DNA of 19,129 bases, from NCBI GenBank assembly GCA_046052705.1, contig JBJOLU010000059.1, positions 1 through 19,129 on the forward strand. The letters are read 5' to 3'. A program made the position numbers and the translations under genes. Origin of the DNA: JBBATK01 sp046052705 (lineage in GTDB: Bacteria; Bacteroidota; Ignavibacteria; Kapaibacteriales; NICIL-2). Below the pieces are notes generated by a model that saw only the letters and a program-made list of their open reading frames with translations, made no database searches and had not been told where the DNA came from. Positions 7,315 through 15,663 of the stretch are shown piece by piece (position 1 is the first letter of the stretch; every line of letters starts with the position of its first letter).

Positions 7315-10053
7315 ATGCGACGACTGATTTTTATTACGTCTTTGGTCCTCCTTTTTTGCTCGGGATATATCTCCACATTTGCTTTTGAAATGGAGCTGAG
7401 CAATGTCTCCAAGAATGTCGCGATGGGCAAGCGGCAGATGTATCTGTTTGCTTACGAGATCGTGAAGGCCGACGACGAAGCCGGCTTCTTCCTCTCCGAA
7501 GCGAACATGAAAAAGCTTCGAATTATCAACTTAGGCCCGGTAGTAAATACCAAAGGCTTGGACTATGCTCCTACAGTGTCGGCCGATGGTCGTACGCTGT
7601 ACTTTGTGAGCGATCGTCCCGGTTCCATGTTGAACAAGAGTGGCGATCCTTCTCACGACTTCTGGGCAGCCAAGAAGTTGGAGAACCTGGATTCCACATT
7701 CTTTCCGCCGTATAATATCGATACCGTTCACCAGTTTGGGCCCGAGCTCAGCGTGAACTCCCGCCGTAACGAGGGTGTGGCATCGATCTCCGCGGACAAC
7801 CAAACGCTGGTATTTACCGCATGTTTGCGCCCGGATGGTCTTGGCGATTGCGATTTGTACATCTCTGATGTTGAAGGTGAAGTGTGGGGCAAGCCGCGGA
7901 ACTTGGGACGCGAAGTAAACTCCGTTAAGTGGGACTCGCAGCCCTCCATTACCTCCGACAAAAACCGCATTTATTTTGCTTCCAATCGTCCCGGACCTAA
8001 TGGCGACGACAACTACGACATTTGGTACACAGACCGCGATGAATCCACCGAAAAGTGGAAAGCTGCAGAGCCCCTCACGGCTATCAACACATCGGGCAAA
8101 GACTGGTCTCCGTTCATCGGCGCCGACAACACCACGTTGTTCTTCGCTTCCGATGGGCACAAGCCGAATATCGGTGGTTTGGACTTTTACTATGTAAAGA
8201 AAACCGGAACGGATGCACAAGGCAAAGACACATGGTCCAAGCCGGTGAATCTTGGTGCGCCTATCAACACAAAGGAAAACGAGTCGTTCATTTCTCTTCC
8301 TGCTTCCGGCGACGTTATGTATTGGTCGTCCGAGCGTGAGGATATAGCCGGAGCTCAAGGTAAATACGACGTCTTCATGGCATTCGTACCTACCTTCTTC
8401 AAGGCTGCTCAGGTGAACGTTCAAGTAGTGGATGAGTGTACCGGTGCAAACATTCCTGCGTTGGTCTCTGTAACCAACGAGTTAACCAAACGACGTCTTG
8501 CCGACAGCGTTAACTATGGCAAGAAAGAGTATCAAACGATTTTTGGAAATAATGACTTCGGCAATCCCAAAGATTCCATCAACGATGTTAATCTGGAGAT
8601 TGTAGCTTCCAGCGCTCGTTACGGCGAGAAGAAGACCATTCTTAATATCAAGAAGCCCGGCATCACTACCGAGAAGAACGATGCTGACAAGCCCGATGTG
8701 TACAACGTAACCATCAAGTTGGGTCAGCGCCCGCAGCTTATTCCTGATGTAGCGCAATCAGCGTATGCAAAAGAGAATCCCTCGGATGCGGAAATGCAGG
8801 CGTTCAAGGGATTGGTTATGCGCCAGGTGGCATCCATTCAATTGCACCCGCTGCTGAACTATGTATTCTTCGACATGGGTAAGGCCACAATTCCCGGCCG
8901 TTACATCTTGTTCAAGTCTCCGGCACAAACGCAAGGATTCTCCGACGAGCGTATCCCCGGCGGAACTTTGGAGAAATACTATCACGTTCTCAATATCTTC
9001 GGATATCGCTTGACAAAGAATCCCGATGCGAAGATTCGTATCGTTGGATGCACAGACAATAACACCCTGCAAACTTCTGCAGCCGAGAAAACACCCGGAC
9101 TCTCCAAAGACCGCGCAACCATCGTGTACAACTATCTGCGCGACATCTGGCAAATCCCGGAAAGCCGCATGAAACTTGAGTTCCGCGACTTTCCCGAGTT
9201 GCCCTCGAACCCCAAGGATTCCATGGGTATTGTAGAGAATCGCCGCACGGAAATTATCTGCGAAGACTGGGAAGTTATCAAGCCTATTATCGATCGCGAT
9301 CCTAAGGTATTCCCTCAGCCCGAGGAAATGACATGGGGACTTCGCAACGGTATCGAGGATGATCTGGTAGCTAGCCGCCGCGTTGAAATTCTCCGTGAAG
9401 ACAAGCCTTGGGCTACTATCAAGGACATTGGTACCACGCAAGCTTCGGTTAAGTACGACTGGCAAAACGAGTCGGGAGCGTATCCGGACACAACATCCAA
9501 GACCGGTGTTTCTACTACGAACAAGAGCATCTACAATCTGGCTCCGTACAAGGCTCGCTTGGTGGTTACATCAAAGCAAGGCTCCGAGTGCGAATCGCCG
9601 TGGGTAACTGTTCCGGTGAAGTACATCAAGACACAATGCGGTGCTGTAGACAAAACAGCAGGATCGTCGGGCAAGGACTCAACGCTCGAGAAATACAACC
9701 TGATTCTGTTCCCCTTCAACAGCGCGCAAGCAGGTCCTCGTAACGAGCGCATCCTGAACGACTACGTGTACAAGCGTTGCTTCCTTACATCCAAAGTTGA
9801 TGTGGAAGGACACACAGATGTTGTGGGTATGTTCGATGCTAACAAGCGCTTGTCTGAAGCTCGTGCCAAGACAGCAAACGACGGTATCAAATCCAAAACC
9901 AAAGGTGTAGGCTCGCTCTCTACCCGCGGCGTTGGTGAAGACGATCCGTTGTACGACAATGCAATTCCCGAAGGCCGCTTCTACAATCGTACGGTGAAGA
10001 TCGTAATTCAGACACCGCTCGAAGACGCAAAGCTTTGCGATGAGCAGAAGTAA
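7315..10053 (+). CDS. PD40 beta-propeller protein with two OmpA-like domains
   Basis: A 912-residue exported protein. Residues 1-23 form a signal peptide (MRRL, then a hydrophobic core). Residues about 75-360 carry repeated PD40/WD40-like strands with the pattern SxDxxTLYFVSxRPG (89-103, 159-171, 211-228, 268-282, 328-341), as in TolB-like propellers. Residues 366-470 look like a carboxypeptidase-regulatory or beta-sandwich domain (VNVQVVDECTGANIPALV). A first OmpA-like domain spans about 515-650 (FFDMGKATIP, VGCTDN, SKDRA); a second spans about 796-900 (LFPFNSAQAG, VEGHTD, LSEARA). Both keep the Asp and Arg expected to grip peptidoglycan (Asp581/Arg600 and Asp835/Arg850). A beta-rich spacer (650-795) separates them. 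Propeller-OmpA proteins such as PorE tether type IX secretion machinery to the cell wall; a similar periplasmic role is possible but unproven. AGGTGG lies 7 bases before the start. Monocistronic, with a strong terminator. Confidence 0.88.
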   Translation: MRRLIFITSLVLLFCSGYISTFAFEMELSNVSKNVAMGKRQMYLFAYEIVKADDEAGFFLSEANMKKLRIINLGPVVNTKGLDYAPTVSADGRTLYFVSDRPGSMLNKSGDPSHDFWAAKKLENLDSTFFPPYNIDTVHQFGPELSVNSRRNEGVASISADNQTLVFTACLRPDGLGDCDLYISDVEGEVWGKPRNLGREVNSVKWDSQPSITSDKNRIYFASNRPGPNGDDNYDIWYTDRDESTEKWKAAEPLTAINTSGKDWSPFIGADNTTLFFASDGHKPNIGGLDFYYVKKTGTDAQGKDTWSKPVNLGAPINTKENESFISLPASGDVMYWSSEREDIAGAQGKYDVFMAFVPTFFKAAQVNVQVVDECTGANIPALVSVTNELTKRRLADSVNYGKKEYQTIFGNNDFGNPKDSINDVNLEIVASSARYGEKKTILNIKKPGITTEKNDADKPDVYNVTIKLGQRPQLIPDVAQSAYAKENPSDAEMQAFKGLVMRQVASIQLHPLLNYVFFDMGKATIPGRYILFKSPAQTQGFSDERIPGGTLEKYYHVLNIFGYRLTKNPDAKIRIVGCTDNNTLQTSAAEKTPGLSKDRATIVYNYLRDIWQIPESRMKLEFRDFPELPSNPKDSMGIVENRRTEIICEDWEVIKPIIDRDPKVFPQPEEMTWGLRNGIEDDLVASRRVEILREDKPWATIKDIGTTQASVKYDWQNESGAYPDTTSKTGVSTTNKSIYNLAPYKARLVVTSKQGSECESPWVTVPVKYIKTQCGAVDKTAGSSGKDSTLEKYNLILFPFNSAQAGPRNERILNDYVYKRCFLTSKVDVEGHTDVVGMFDANKRLSEARAKTANDGIKSKTKGVGSLSTRGVGEDDPLYDNAIPEGRFYNRTVKIVIQTPLEDAKLCDEQK

Positions 10054-10122
10054 CAGCTGCAACAAGGCAATACGAAGCTGACTAAAGCAGAGTAAAGCCC
10101 ACTGCAGTTGCGCAATACATTC

Positions 10123-10159
10123 AAGACCTGTCCCTTATCGGGGCAGGTCTTTTTTTTTT
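10123..10159 (+). terminator. Strong rho-independent terminator
   Basis: A 12-bp stem (AAGACCTGTCCC with GGGGCAGGTCTT, one T-G wobble) with a 5-base loop is followed by ten consecutive T. It ends the PD40-OmpA transcript 70 bases past its stop and isolates it from the hydrolase gene. Confidence 0.92.
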
Positions 10160-10225
10160 GTGACAACAAACCTGTTGATACAGGTGTGAGTAGATTTGTC
10201 CGCTCATAGTTCACATGATAGCTAC

Positions 10226-11149
10226 ATGGTCATACACATATTCATCGCTGTTTTGGTAGTAGTGCTCCTTGCGCTGCTGTACGCCGCGTACAAGGTGCAC
10301 TTTGTGCTGCCGTATCTAGCTATCAGACCTTCTCGCATGAAAGTGGAGGATCTGGTAAAGCGATTTGGAACACCAAACGTGGCTGAGCTGTACGGCTTGC
10401 AACCCGAGCGCGTGTCACTGCCCATGCGCGATGGCTGCACATTGGATACATGGATACTTCGTTCCCCGGACGCACTGGGCACCGTGATTATTCTGCATGG
10501 TATAGCCAGCTGCAAAGAAATGGTGGCACCGCGAATGGCGAAGTATCTGGCTTTCGGATATAATGTGGTGGCGTATGATTCTCGCGCCAACGGCCTGAGT
10601 GGCGGCGAGTTCTGCACTCTGGGGTATCGCGAAAAGTACGACGTGATTGATTGTCTTGATATCATTGAAGCCGAGTATGGCCTGCAAGGGCCCTACGCAA
10701 TACATGGCTCGTCGATGGGTGGAGCAGTGGCGTTGCAAGCCTTGGAGATTGAGCCCAGACTTCGTTGCGGCGTGATCGTCTGTGCGTTTGCATCACTGCG
10801 AGAAACAGTGGGCGACTACATGCTGCGCTTGTACTCTATACGTTGGAGCAGCATTGTGGAGTATATCATTGCCCGAAGCGAAAGCATAGCCGGCTTCAAA
10901 GTGACGGATGTTCTGCCCGAGCGCGCGGCTCAAGGAGTGCACCAGCCGGTGTTGGTTGTGCACGGAGACCGCGACGAACGTGTGGGCCTTGAATACGGCA
11001 GGAGAAACTATCGCAGTCTTGCCTCTGAAGACAAAGAACTGTTTGTGGTAGAGGGCGCGGGTCACCTGAACATTGCAGAGATAGGCGGCGCCTTGCTCGA
11101 CGAAAAAATTCACGGCTGGATAAACACACATCTTCACCGCCAGCGCTGA
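10226..11149 (+). CDS. Membrane-anchored alpha/beta hydrolase
   Basis: A 307-residue protein. An N-terminal hydrophobic helix (residues about 2-20, VIHIFIAVLVVVLLALL) probably anchors it in the inner membrane. Then comes an alpha/beta-hydrolase fold: oxyanion-region strand VIILHG (87-92), nucleophile elbow GSSMGG with Ser163, Asp250 in HGDRDERV and His280 in GAGHLNI, so the full Ser-Asp-His triad is present. This resembles the YfhR/BEM46-like serine hydrolase group; the substrate (ester, lipid or peptide) is not shown. The start is uncertain: ATG 10226 begins just before the helix, while TTG 10196 would add ten polar residues. No clear ribosome site for either. It converges on the T9SS cargo gene with an 82-base gap containing only CT-rich sequence. 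Confidence 0.85.
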   Translation: MVIHIFIAVLVVVLLALLYAAYKVHFVLPYLAIRPSRMKVEDLVKRFGTPNVAELYGLQPERVSLPMRDGCTLDTWILRSPDALGTVIILHGIASCKEMVAPRMAKYLAFGYNVVAYDSRANGLSGGEFCTLGYREKYDVIDCLDIIEAEYGLQGPYAIHGSSMGGAVALQALEIEPRLRCGVIVCAFASLRETVGDYMLRLYSIRWSSIVEYIIARSESIAGFKVTDVLPERAAQGVHQPVLVVHGDRDERVGLEYGRRNYRSLASEDKELFVVEGAGHLNIAEIGGALLDEKIHGWINTHLHRQR

Positions 11150-11231
11150 GGGAGGAGCCTGCACGGCACTGCGGGTTAACCGGCTGCCTCGTTATACTCT
11201 TACTCTACTAGCTCAATACTCCACGAACACA

Positions 11232-11990
11232 CTACTCTACGAGCACAAATCGCCGCGCCACCACGCCGGTAGAGGATCGGAAGATGGCCATGTACGCGCC
11301 GTTATACACCTGCGGGGTGTGATGGTCGTAGCGAACTACAGTTTCGCCCGTATTGATGTTCTGCGAAAAACTATCGATGCTTCTACCAATGGCGTCCACG
11401 ATTTCTACACGTAGAGTATCGTCCACGTCCGATTGTACCCGCCATAAAAGTTCCGCGCTTGTATAGCTTGGATTGGGCAGTGTTTGACTTACCTGTAAGG
11501 GCTTTACATACGTGCCGCCATGATCGATGCTTGCGGAAATGAAGATCATGGAGTCTGCGGCGCAGGGGATGGTGCCCACACGAATGTTCTGCAACCATAG
11601 TGTGCAGACGGAGTCCGAGCCGGCAAGAGCAATGCCATCCAGAAACAGCTCTGCAATGCTATCGGCGCCGGCAGGCACAACAAACTGCAAGCGATACGTG
11701 CCCACTCGCAGCATCTGAATGCGAACGCTGTCTATTCCGGCTGTGCGGCTTCGCAACGACGTGGGATAGAACATCGTGTAGTTACCTACAAGCACCTCTG
11801 CTTCCACCGGGACGGATGTTGTGCCACCGGTGGTGCTGTCTTTACTATCAAGGCGCAGCTCGCAAAGCACCGACAACGTGTCTCCAACATTAGTGCGCAG
11901 AGTATCAGGCAGCAGAGTAAAGCTCTGTGAATAGAGCGCGGGGCAAAACAAGCTCAGTGCCAGAACAATGCCGACGGTGATACGACGCAT
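11232..11990 (-). CDS. Small secreted protein with T9SS-type C-terminal sorting domain
   Basis: A 252-residue protein with a signal peptide (MRRI, hydrophobic core, probable cleavage after LYSQ near residue 21). The middle (25-165) is beta-rich, Ig- or cohesin-like, with segments such as LRTNVGDTLSV and VGTYRLQFVVPAGADS; I do not recognise a defined family. The last 85 residues fit the type A T9SS sorting domain layout: LPNPSYTSAEL, then VEIVDAIGRSI, GETVVRYD, NGAYMAIFRSSTG and a final basic VVARRFVLVE. Such domains send proteins through the type IX machinery to the surface, where the domain is removed. The start at 11990 is chosen because the 20 upstream in-frame residues do not belong to a signal peptide. 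It lies 79 bases after the SPOR gene, same strand, possibly co-transcribed. It encodes TAG as its stop. Confidence 0.75.
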   Translation of the reverse strand: MRRITVGIVLALSLFCPALYSQSFTLLPDTLRTNVGDTLSVLCELRLDSKDSTTGGTTSVPVEAEVLVGNYTMFYPTSLRSRTAGIDSVRIQMLRVGTYRLQFVVPAGADSIAELFLDGIALAGSDSVCTLWLQNIRVGTIPCAADSMIFISASIDHGGTYVKPLQVSQTLPNPSYTSAELLWRVQSDVDDTLRVEIVDAIGRSIDSFSQNINTGETVVRYDHHTPQVYNGAYMAIFRSSTGVVARRFVLVE

Positions 11991-12069
11991 GGCCACAGGG
12001 CTGCAAGACGAAGCACGTCCGGCTCTGCATGTTGATGCATCACTAATCACGCCTGCTCCGAAAATGAGG

Positions 12070-12972
12070 TTATCTGCCAGAGGGTTTTTCGATGAGGTAC
12101 GGGGCGCATGAACACTGGGCTTCTACCAACGGCTTGCTCTTCTCTGCCGACTCTTTGGAAGAGTACTGGCCTACTACCACAGCAAACTTGCCGTCTTTGT
12201 CCAGCACGTCTACGCGCATGCGTTGCTCGCGATACATCTGAGCTTCGGCGTCGGCAGTTTTACGGGCGGAATACACGCCCACTTGCCAGCCCCAGGTTTT
12301 CTTTTCGTCAGACTTACCCGCAGCAGCTGCAGAGGCAGTTGATGGCGCGGCAGATGGAACGGATGAAGGAACGGCGGTTAGAGTACCCTGATCTTTGGAT
12401 GTTGCTTTCTTTGCGGATGATTCATTTACCGACACACCTGTTGCAGTAACAGGTGTTGCAGTGGCGGATGTTGATGAATTGGATGTTGCCGAATTGGAAG
12501 TTGCCGTATTGGCTGAAGCAGAGGGCGTTCCGGGCTTTAGCCCTTCTTTACCAATGCCCACTGTGTTCTTTACCAGGTCGTGCGCAAACACCAGATACTC
12601 GGAAAGCGGATAGGAACGTTTGAAGTTTGCGAGTTCACGCTGGGCGCGCGCGGTATCGCGGCGCAAAGCGTGGTATTGCACCAATCGCAGCTGCGCATCA
12701 TCGGCCCATTCGTTCTCCGGAAAATCACGTGTGATGCGCTCATAAAGGGCCACCGCCTTAGCTCCATCCTCCGTTACCGCTGCCTGCAAAAACATCACGC
12801 CGGCATCCTCCGGATTTTCCTTGCTCAGCTCCACAAGTTCCTTGCGAACCTCATCCGCTTTGCCATTCATGATCATGCGCAAACGCTGATACACAAACGA
12901 TGTTTGAGCAACGGCTGCAAACGATGTGCTAAAAAACAAAACCAAGACAACTAACCGAGTGCTGCGCTGCAT
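12070..12972 (-). CDS. TPR-like protein with C-terminal SPOR domain
   Basis: A 300-residue exported protein. Residues 1-23 are a signal peptide ending AVAQ. Residues about 25-140 form helical TPR-like repeats of the tol-pal/BamD kind (DAGVMFLQAAV, ALYERITRDFPENEWADDAQLRL, FKRSYPLSEY). Residues about 150-235 are a Ser/Thr/Ala-rich flexible linker with a pentapeptide repeat. Residues about 237-300 are a SPOR domain (WGWQVGVYSARKTADAEA, then VVVGQYSSKESAEKSK), a fold that binds glycan strands stripped of stem peptides at division sites. This suggests a periplasmic or outer-membrane protein linked to cell-wall remodelling. The start at 12972 is preferred because it begins the signal peptide; an in-frame start at 13020 adds 16 unrelated residues. 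It is first of a possible two-gene unit with the T9SS cargo gene. Confidence 0.85.
   Translation of the reverse strand: MQRSTRLVVLVLFFSTSFAAVAQTSFVYQRLRMIMNGKADEVRKELVELSKENPEDAGVMFLQAAVTEDGAKAVALYERITRDFPENEWADDAQLRLVQYHALRRDTARAQRELANFKRSYPLSEYLVFAHDLVKNTVGIGKEGLKPGTPSASANTATSNSATSNSSTSATATPVTATGVSVNESSAKKATSKDQGTLTAVPSSVPSAAPSTASAAAAGKSDEKKTWGWQVGVYSARKTADAEAQMYREQRMRVDVLDKDGKFAVVVGQYSSKESAEKSKPLVEAQCSCAPYLIEKPSGR
12437..12511. repeat. In-frame 15-base minisatellite in the SPOR-protein linker
   Basis: Five tandem 15-base units share a GTTGC core (third unit GATGTTGATGAATTG, fourth GATGTTGCCGAATTG, fifth GAAGTTGCCGTATTG; the first two are more diverged). On the coding strand they give pentapeptides of the NSATS / NTATS kind in the flexible linker. 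Length changes by whole units would leave the frame intact. Confidence 0.75.
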
Positions 12973-13354
12973 GGATCTTCCGTTGATTGTAGGGCACTTT
13001 GCTGCGCCGACCTCATGCATTGCATTGCACGATCGGCGCTGTCTGAATAGCTTTTACCTAAAGCAACCGGCATGGCTATCGTTGTACTCAGTATAATCAT
13101 TGCACTGTAGCCCGCGCAGTTGCTTCGTAGCAGACGAATCAAAAGTAGGATTTTTCCCCTAATTTGTCGGGCGAAAAAACTACCCGTGCCACTGCACCGT
13201 GCATAATCAAGCAGACGAACCGGGTAGGTGTAGGTATCGGTCTCAGTATCGGTATCAGTTTCGGTTTCGGTATCGGTTTAGGTAAAACATTAGCCATGTA
13301 ACACTGCAGCCCGGCTCCTCAGCATTTCAGCTACCGCAGCATTGCGCATATCGT
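12973..13354. other. Intergenic region between SPOR gene and murG homologue
   Basis: About 380 bases without a convincing gene. A 63-codon minus-strand frame (13142-12951) overlaps the SPOR gene start in another frame and has no family resemblance. The region should hold the divergent promoters of the SPOR gene and the murG homologue. The stretch 13146-13180 is T/A-rich but no promoter pair is clear. The only strong structure is the hexamer array at 13224-13283. Confidence 0.55.
13224..13283. repeat. Degenerate hexamer array, 10 units
   Basis: Ten consecutive 6-base units follow the consensus (A/T)TCGGT, with variants GTAGGT, CTCAGT, ATCAGT and TTAGGT. The phase is kept without indels over 60 bases, and nearly all changes are at unit positions 1 to 4 while GT is invariant at the end. 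It lies 72 bases before the murG homologue start. Confidence 0.85.
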
Positions 13355-14461
13355 ATGAACTCATCGCCTCTTCGAATCATAGTAGCTGCCGGTGGAACAG
13401 GCGGGGATCTGTTTCCCGCCATAGCGGTGATTGAACAAATTCAGAAACTTCGTGCTGCCGATGTAGTGCTTTTTGGAAATCCCAATCGCATGTAGGCGCG
13501 CGTTGCACCGGAACACGGCTATGCTTTTTCTCCTCTGAGCGTTCGAGGTTACAAAGGAATACGCTCTTTGCAATCCTATGCGTTGCCCTTTACCATTGTT
13601 CATTCTACTCTGCGGGTAATTGCACATATACTATCCCGAAAGCCGCATCTGGCCTTGTGTGCAGGCTCGTACATATCGTTTCCGGTGGCACTTGCCGCAC
13701 GCCTTTGCAAGGTTCCGGTGGTAAGTATAGAATCCAATGCCTTGCCGGGTAAAGCAAACAGAAAAACTGCTGCCTATGCTTCGCTAATTATCGCGGCATT
13801 CGAAGAATGCAAAAAGTTTCTGCCCGCTTCGGCGGTAGCGAATGTGCGCGTGGTTGGTAATCCTATACGTACATCTCTTACTTCTCTTCCTGATCGCTCC
13901 ACGGGAGCAGCAGCATTCGGGCTTGATCCATCAAAGCTCACTCTGCTGGTGTTTGGCGGCTCGCTAGGCGCGCGATCTATCAACACGGTAATTGAGTCTG
14001 CGGTGCAGATGTTTGACTCAGAGGGAATTCAAGTGCTGTGGCAAACAGGTTCATCCTTTACGCCGCCTGCCCAACTTCCGCCGGGCATTCACTGCATTCC
14101 TTTTATCAACGATATGGCGTCTGCCTACGCCGCTTGCGATATGGTGGTGTGCCGATCGGGCGGGGGAACTGTAGCCGAACTAGCCGTGGTAGCCAAGCCC
14201 GCAGTGCTGGTGCCGTATCCTTATGCTGCAAACAACGAGCAGGAGCACAACGCCAAAGCCCTGGAGAATCGTGGCGGTGCAGTGATGGTTCACGATGCGG
14301 AGCTCGCGCAAAAGCTCCTGCCCACGGTGCTGCAAATTCTAGGTGATGGTGAACGCCGCTCGCGCATGACATCTGCTCTGCAAACCATGGCCCGGCCCAA
14401 TGCCGCCCGAGATGCGGCCGCGTTGATACTGCAGATGCTTGCTACTACTAGTCCTTCTTAA
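13355..14461 (+). pseudogene. murG: MurG-like glycosyltransferase with premature TAG
   Basis: Reading from ATG 13355 to TAA 14459-14461 gives 368 codons, the right length for MurG, which adds GlcNAc to lipid I in peptidoglycan synthesis at the inner membrane. Codon 47 is TAG (13493-13495) where MurG has Glu (NRM-stop-ARVAPEHGY against RMEAxxVPxxG), so one G-to-T change explains it. The signature loop reads GGTGGDLFPA with Asp18 in place of the conserved His (His19 of E. coli), and HEQN is replaced by IESN (about residues 128-131). The C-terminal half is well kept: GGSLGARSIN, CRSGGGTVAEL and AANNEQEHNAKALE. The gene stands alone, not in a division/cell-wall cluster, so it may be a decaying paralogue. 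It overlaps the convergent rluD by 14 bases. Assembly error cannot be ruled out for the stop. Confidence 0.85.
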
Positions 14462-15536
14462 GCTCGCTTGCATGAAGCTCGCTGACTAGAGTGAGTACGT
14501 TACGAAAATCTTCCGGCAGTTCCGAGCTGAACTCCATCCACTCGCCGGTACTCGGATGCGTAAATCCCAGTGACGTAGCATGCAGCGCTTGGCGCGGCAT
14601 GAGCTCTAAACAGCGATACGCAATGGTGCGATGCTGCGCGCGAATACCGCCATACACCGGAGCATTGCCGCCGTAGGGCGCATCGCCAAGCAAGGGGTGA
14701 TGCAAGTGTGAGCAGTGAACACGAATCTGATGCGTACGTCCGGTACGCAAGCGCAATTCCAACAGAGTGAGAAAATCGAAACGAGAAAGAACGGTATAGT
14801 CGGTAATGGCCGACTTGCCGTCGTGCTCGTTTACGGCAAAAACTTTACGATCGCGTGGCGAGCGGGCTATAGGTGCATCAATAGTATCGTAATCGTTCTT
14901 CACCACGCCCCACACCAGCGCATGATATACGCGCTTGGCCGTGCGCCGCGCAAACTGCGCAGAGAGGTGCTCGGTAGCTCGCGGGTTCTTCCCGATCACC
15001 AGAATTCCCGAGGTATCTTTATCGATGCGATGCACAATACCCGGACGCAGGGCATCGGTATCTAATACCGACTCATCATCCAGCTCGGCTTCTTCGTTGT
15101 CGTCGTTGTCTTCCTCCAGCACGATGCTCTCGCGCTGCCCCAAATGATACAGCACCGCATTCACCAGTGTTCCATAGCGGTTGCCGTGAGCGGGATGCAC
15201 CACCATGCCGGCGGGTTTGTTCACCACCAGAACATCGATGTCTTCGTACACAACATCCAGCGGTATGTTCTCGGGACGCAGCTCTATGGGCGGACGCTTC
15301 ATGATATGGCACACGATCACATCGCCCGGCTGAACCTTATAGCTGGACTTAATCACTTTGCCGTTTACACTCACCTTGCCATCGTCGATGGCAGTTTGAA
15401 CTTTAGAACGCGTGGCGTTTCGAATAACGGTAGCTAAATACACATCGATGCGAGCGGGCTCTGCGCCTTGGCCCACACGGAACTCCACTACTTGTTCTTG
15501 TTTTTCGGGATAATGAGTGCGTTCTTCGTTTTGCAT
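14448..15536 (-). CDS. rluD: RluD-family 23S rRNA pseudouridine synthase
   Basis: A 362-residue cytoplasmic enzyme. Residues about 27-75 form an S4 RNA-binding domain (RIDVYLATVI, SKVQTAIDDGKVSVNG). The catalytic domain begins near 96 with VVYEDIDVLVVNKPAGMVVHP (97-115 region), has HRIDKDTSG at 169-177 with nucleophile Asp172, and RTGRTHQIRVH further on. Family members isomerise uridines in helix 69 of 23S rRNA. An acidic insert (about residues 141-156, rich in Glu, Asp and Asn) lies between the KPAG and HRID motifs and makes the protein longer than E. coli RluD (326 residues). No Shine-Dalgarno is evident at the start, but the N-terminus fits the family. It stops with TAG and is downstream of the Nudix gene on the same strand (127-base gap). 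Confidence 0.92.
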   Translation of the reverse strand: MQNEERTHYPEKQEQVVEFRVGQGAEPARIDVYLATVIRNATRSKVQTAIDDGKVSVNGKVIKSSYKVQPGDVIVCHIMKRPPIELRPENIPLDVVYEDIDVLVVNKPAGMVVHPAHGNRYGTLVNAVLYHLGQRESIVLEEDNDDNEEAELDDESVLDTDALRPGIVHRIDKDTSGILVIGKNPRATEHLSAQFARRTAKRVYHALVWGVVKNDYDTIDAPIARSPRDRKVFAVNEHDGKSAITDYTVLSRFDFLTLLELRLRTGRTHQIRVHCSHLHHPLLGDAPYGGNAPVYGGIRAQHRTIAYRCLELMPRQALHATSLGFTHPSTGEWMEFSSELPEDFRNVLTLVSELHASELKKD

Positions 15537-15591
15537 GAAAAAGTATGATAGTTCGGATAGCGAAAAGTACGTTGTGTTTGTATCTGCGTTT

Positions 15592-15611
15592 GAGCGTGCG
15601 AGCGTGCGAGT
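15592..15611. repeat. Short tandem repeat, period 8
   Basis: Two perfect GAGCGTGC units followed by GAGT, in the 127-base gap between the Nudix and rluD genes. Short, but of the same kind as the octamer array just upstream of the Nudix gene (16353-16400). Confidence 0.5.
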
Positions 15612-15663
15612 CTGTAGTTGTTTATGAGTTCAGCGAGGTGGTGTTAACTGCCATCGATTCACT

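Noticed and set aside
7531..8424. 297-codon minus-strand open frame, and another at 8758-9465
   Set aside because: Both are antisense to the PD40-OmpA gene and arise from codon bias; no recognisable domain, signal peptide or ribosome site.
11172..11184. Palindrome around GGTTAACC as an operator
   Set aside because: Eight bases in a convergent gap are expected by chance and no promoter is needed there.
13224..13283. CRISPR array
   Set aside because: Units are 6 bases with no spacers; there are no cas genes in the window.
13493..13495. TAG read as an amino acid in this genome
   Set aside because: TAG is the natural stop of icd, the acyltransferase, the T9SS cargo gene, rluD and the Nudix gene here, so general recoding is excluded. 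Local read-through is left open in the murG finding.
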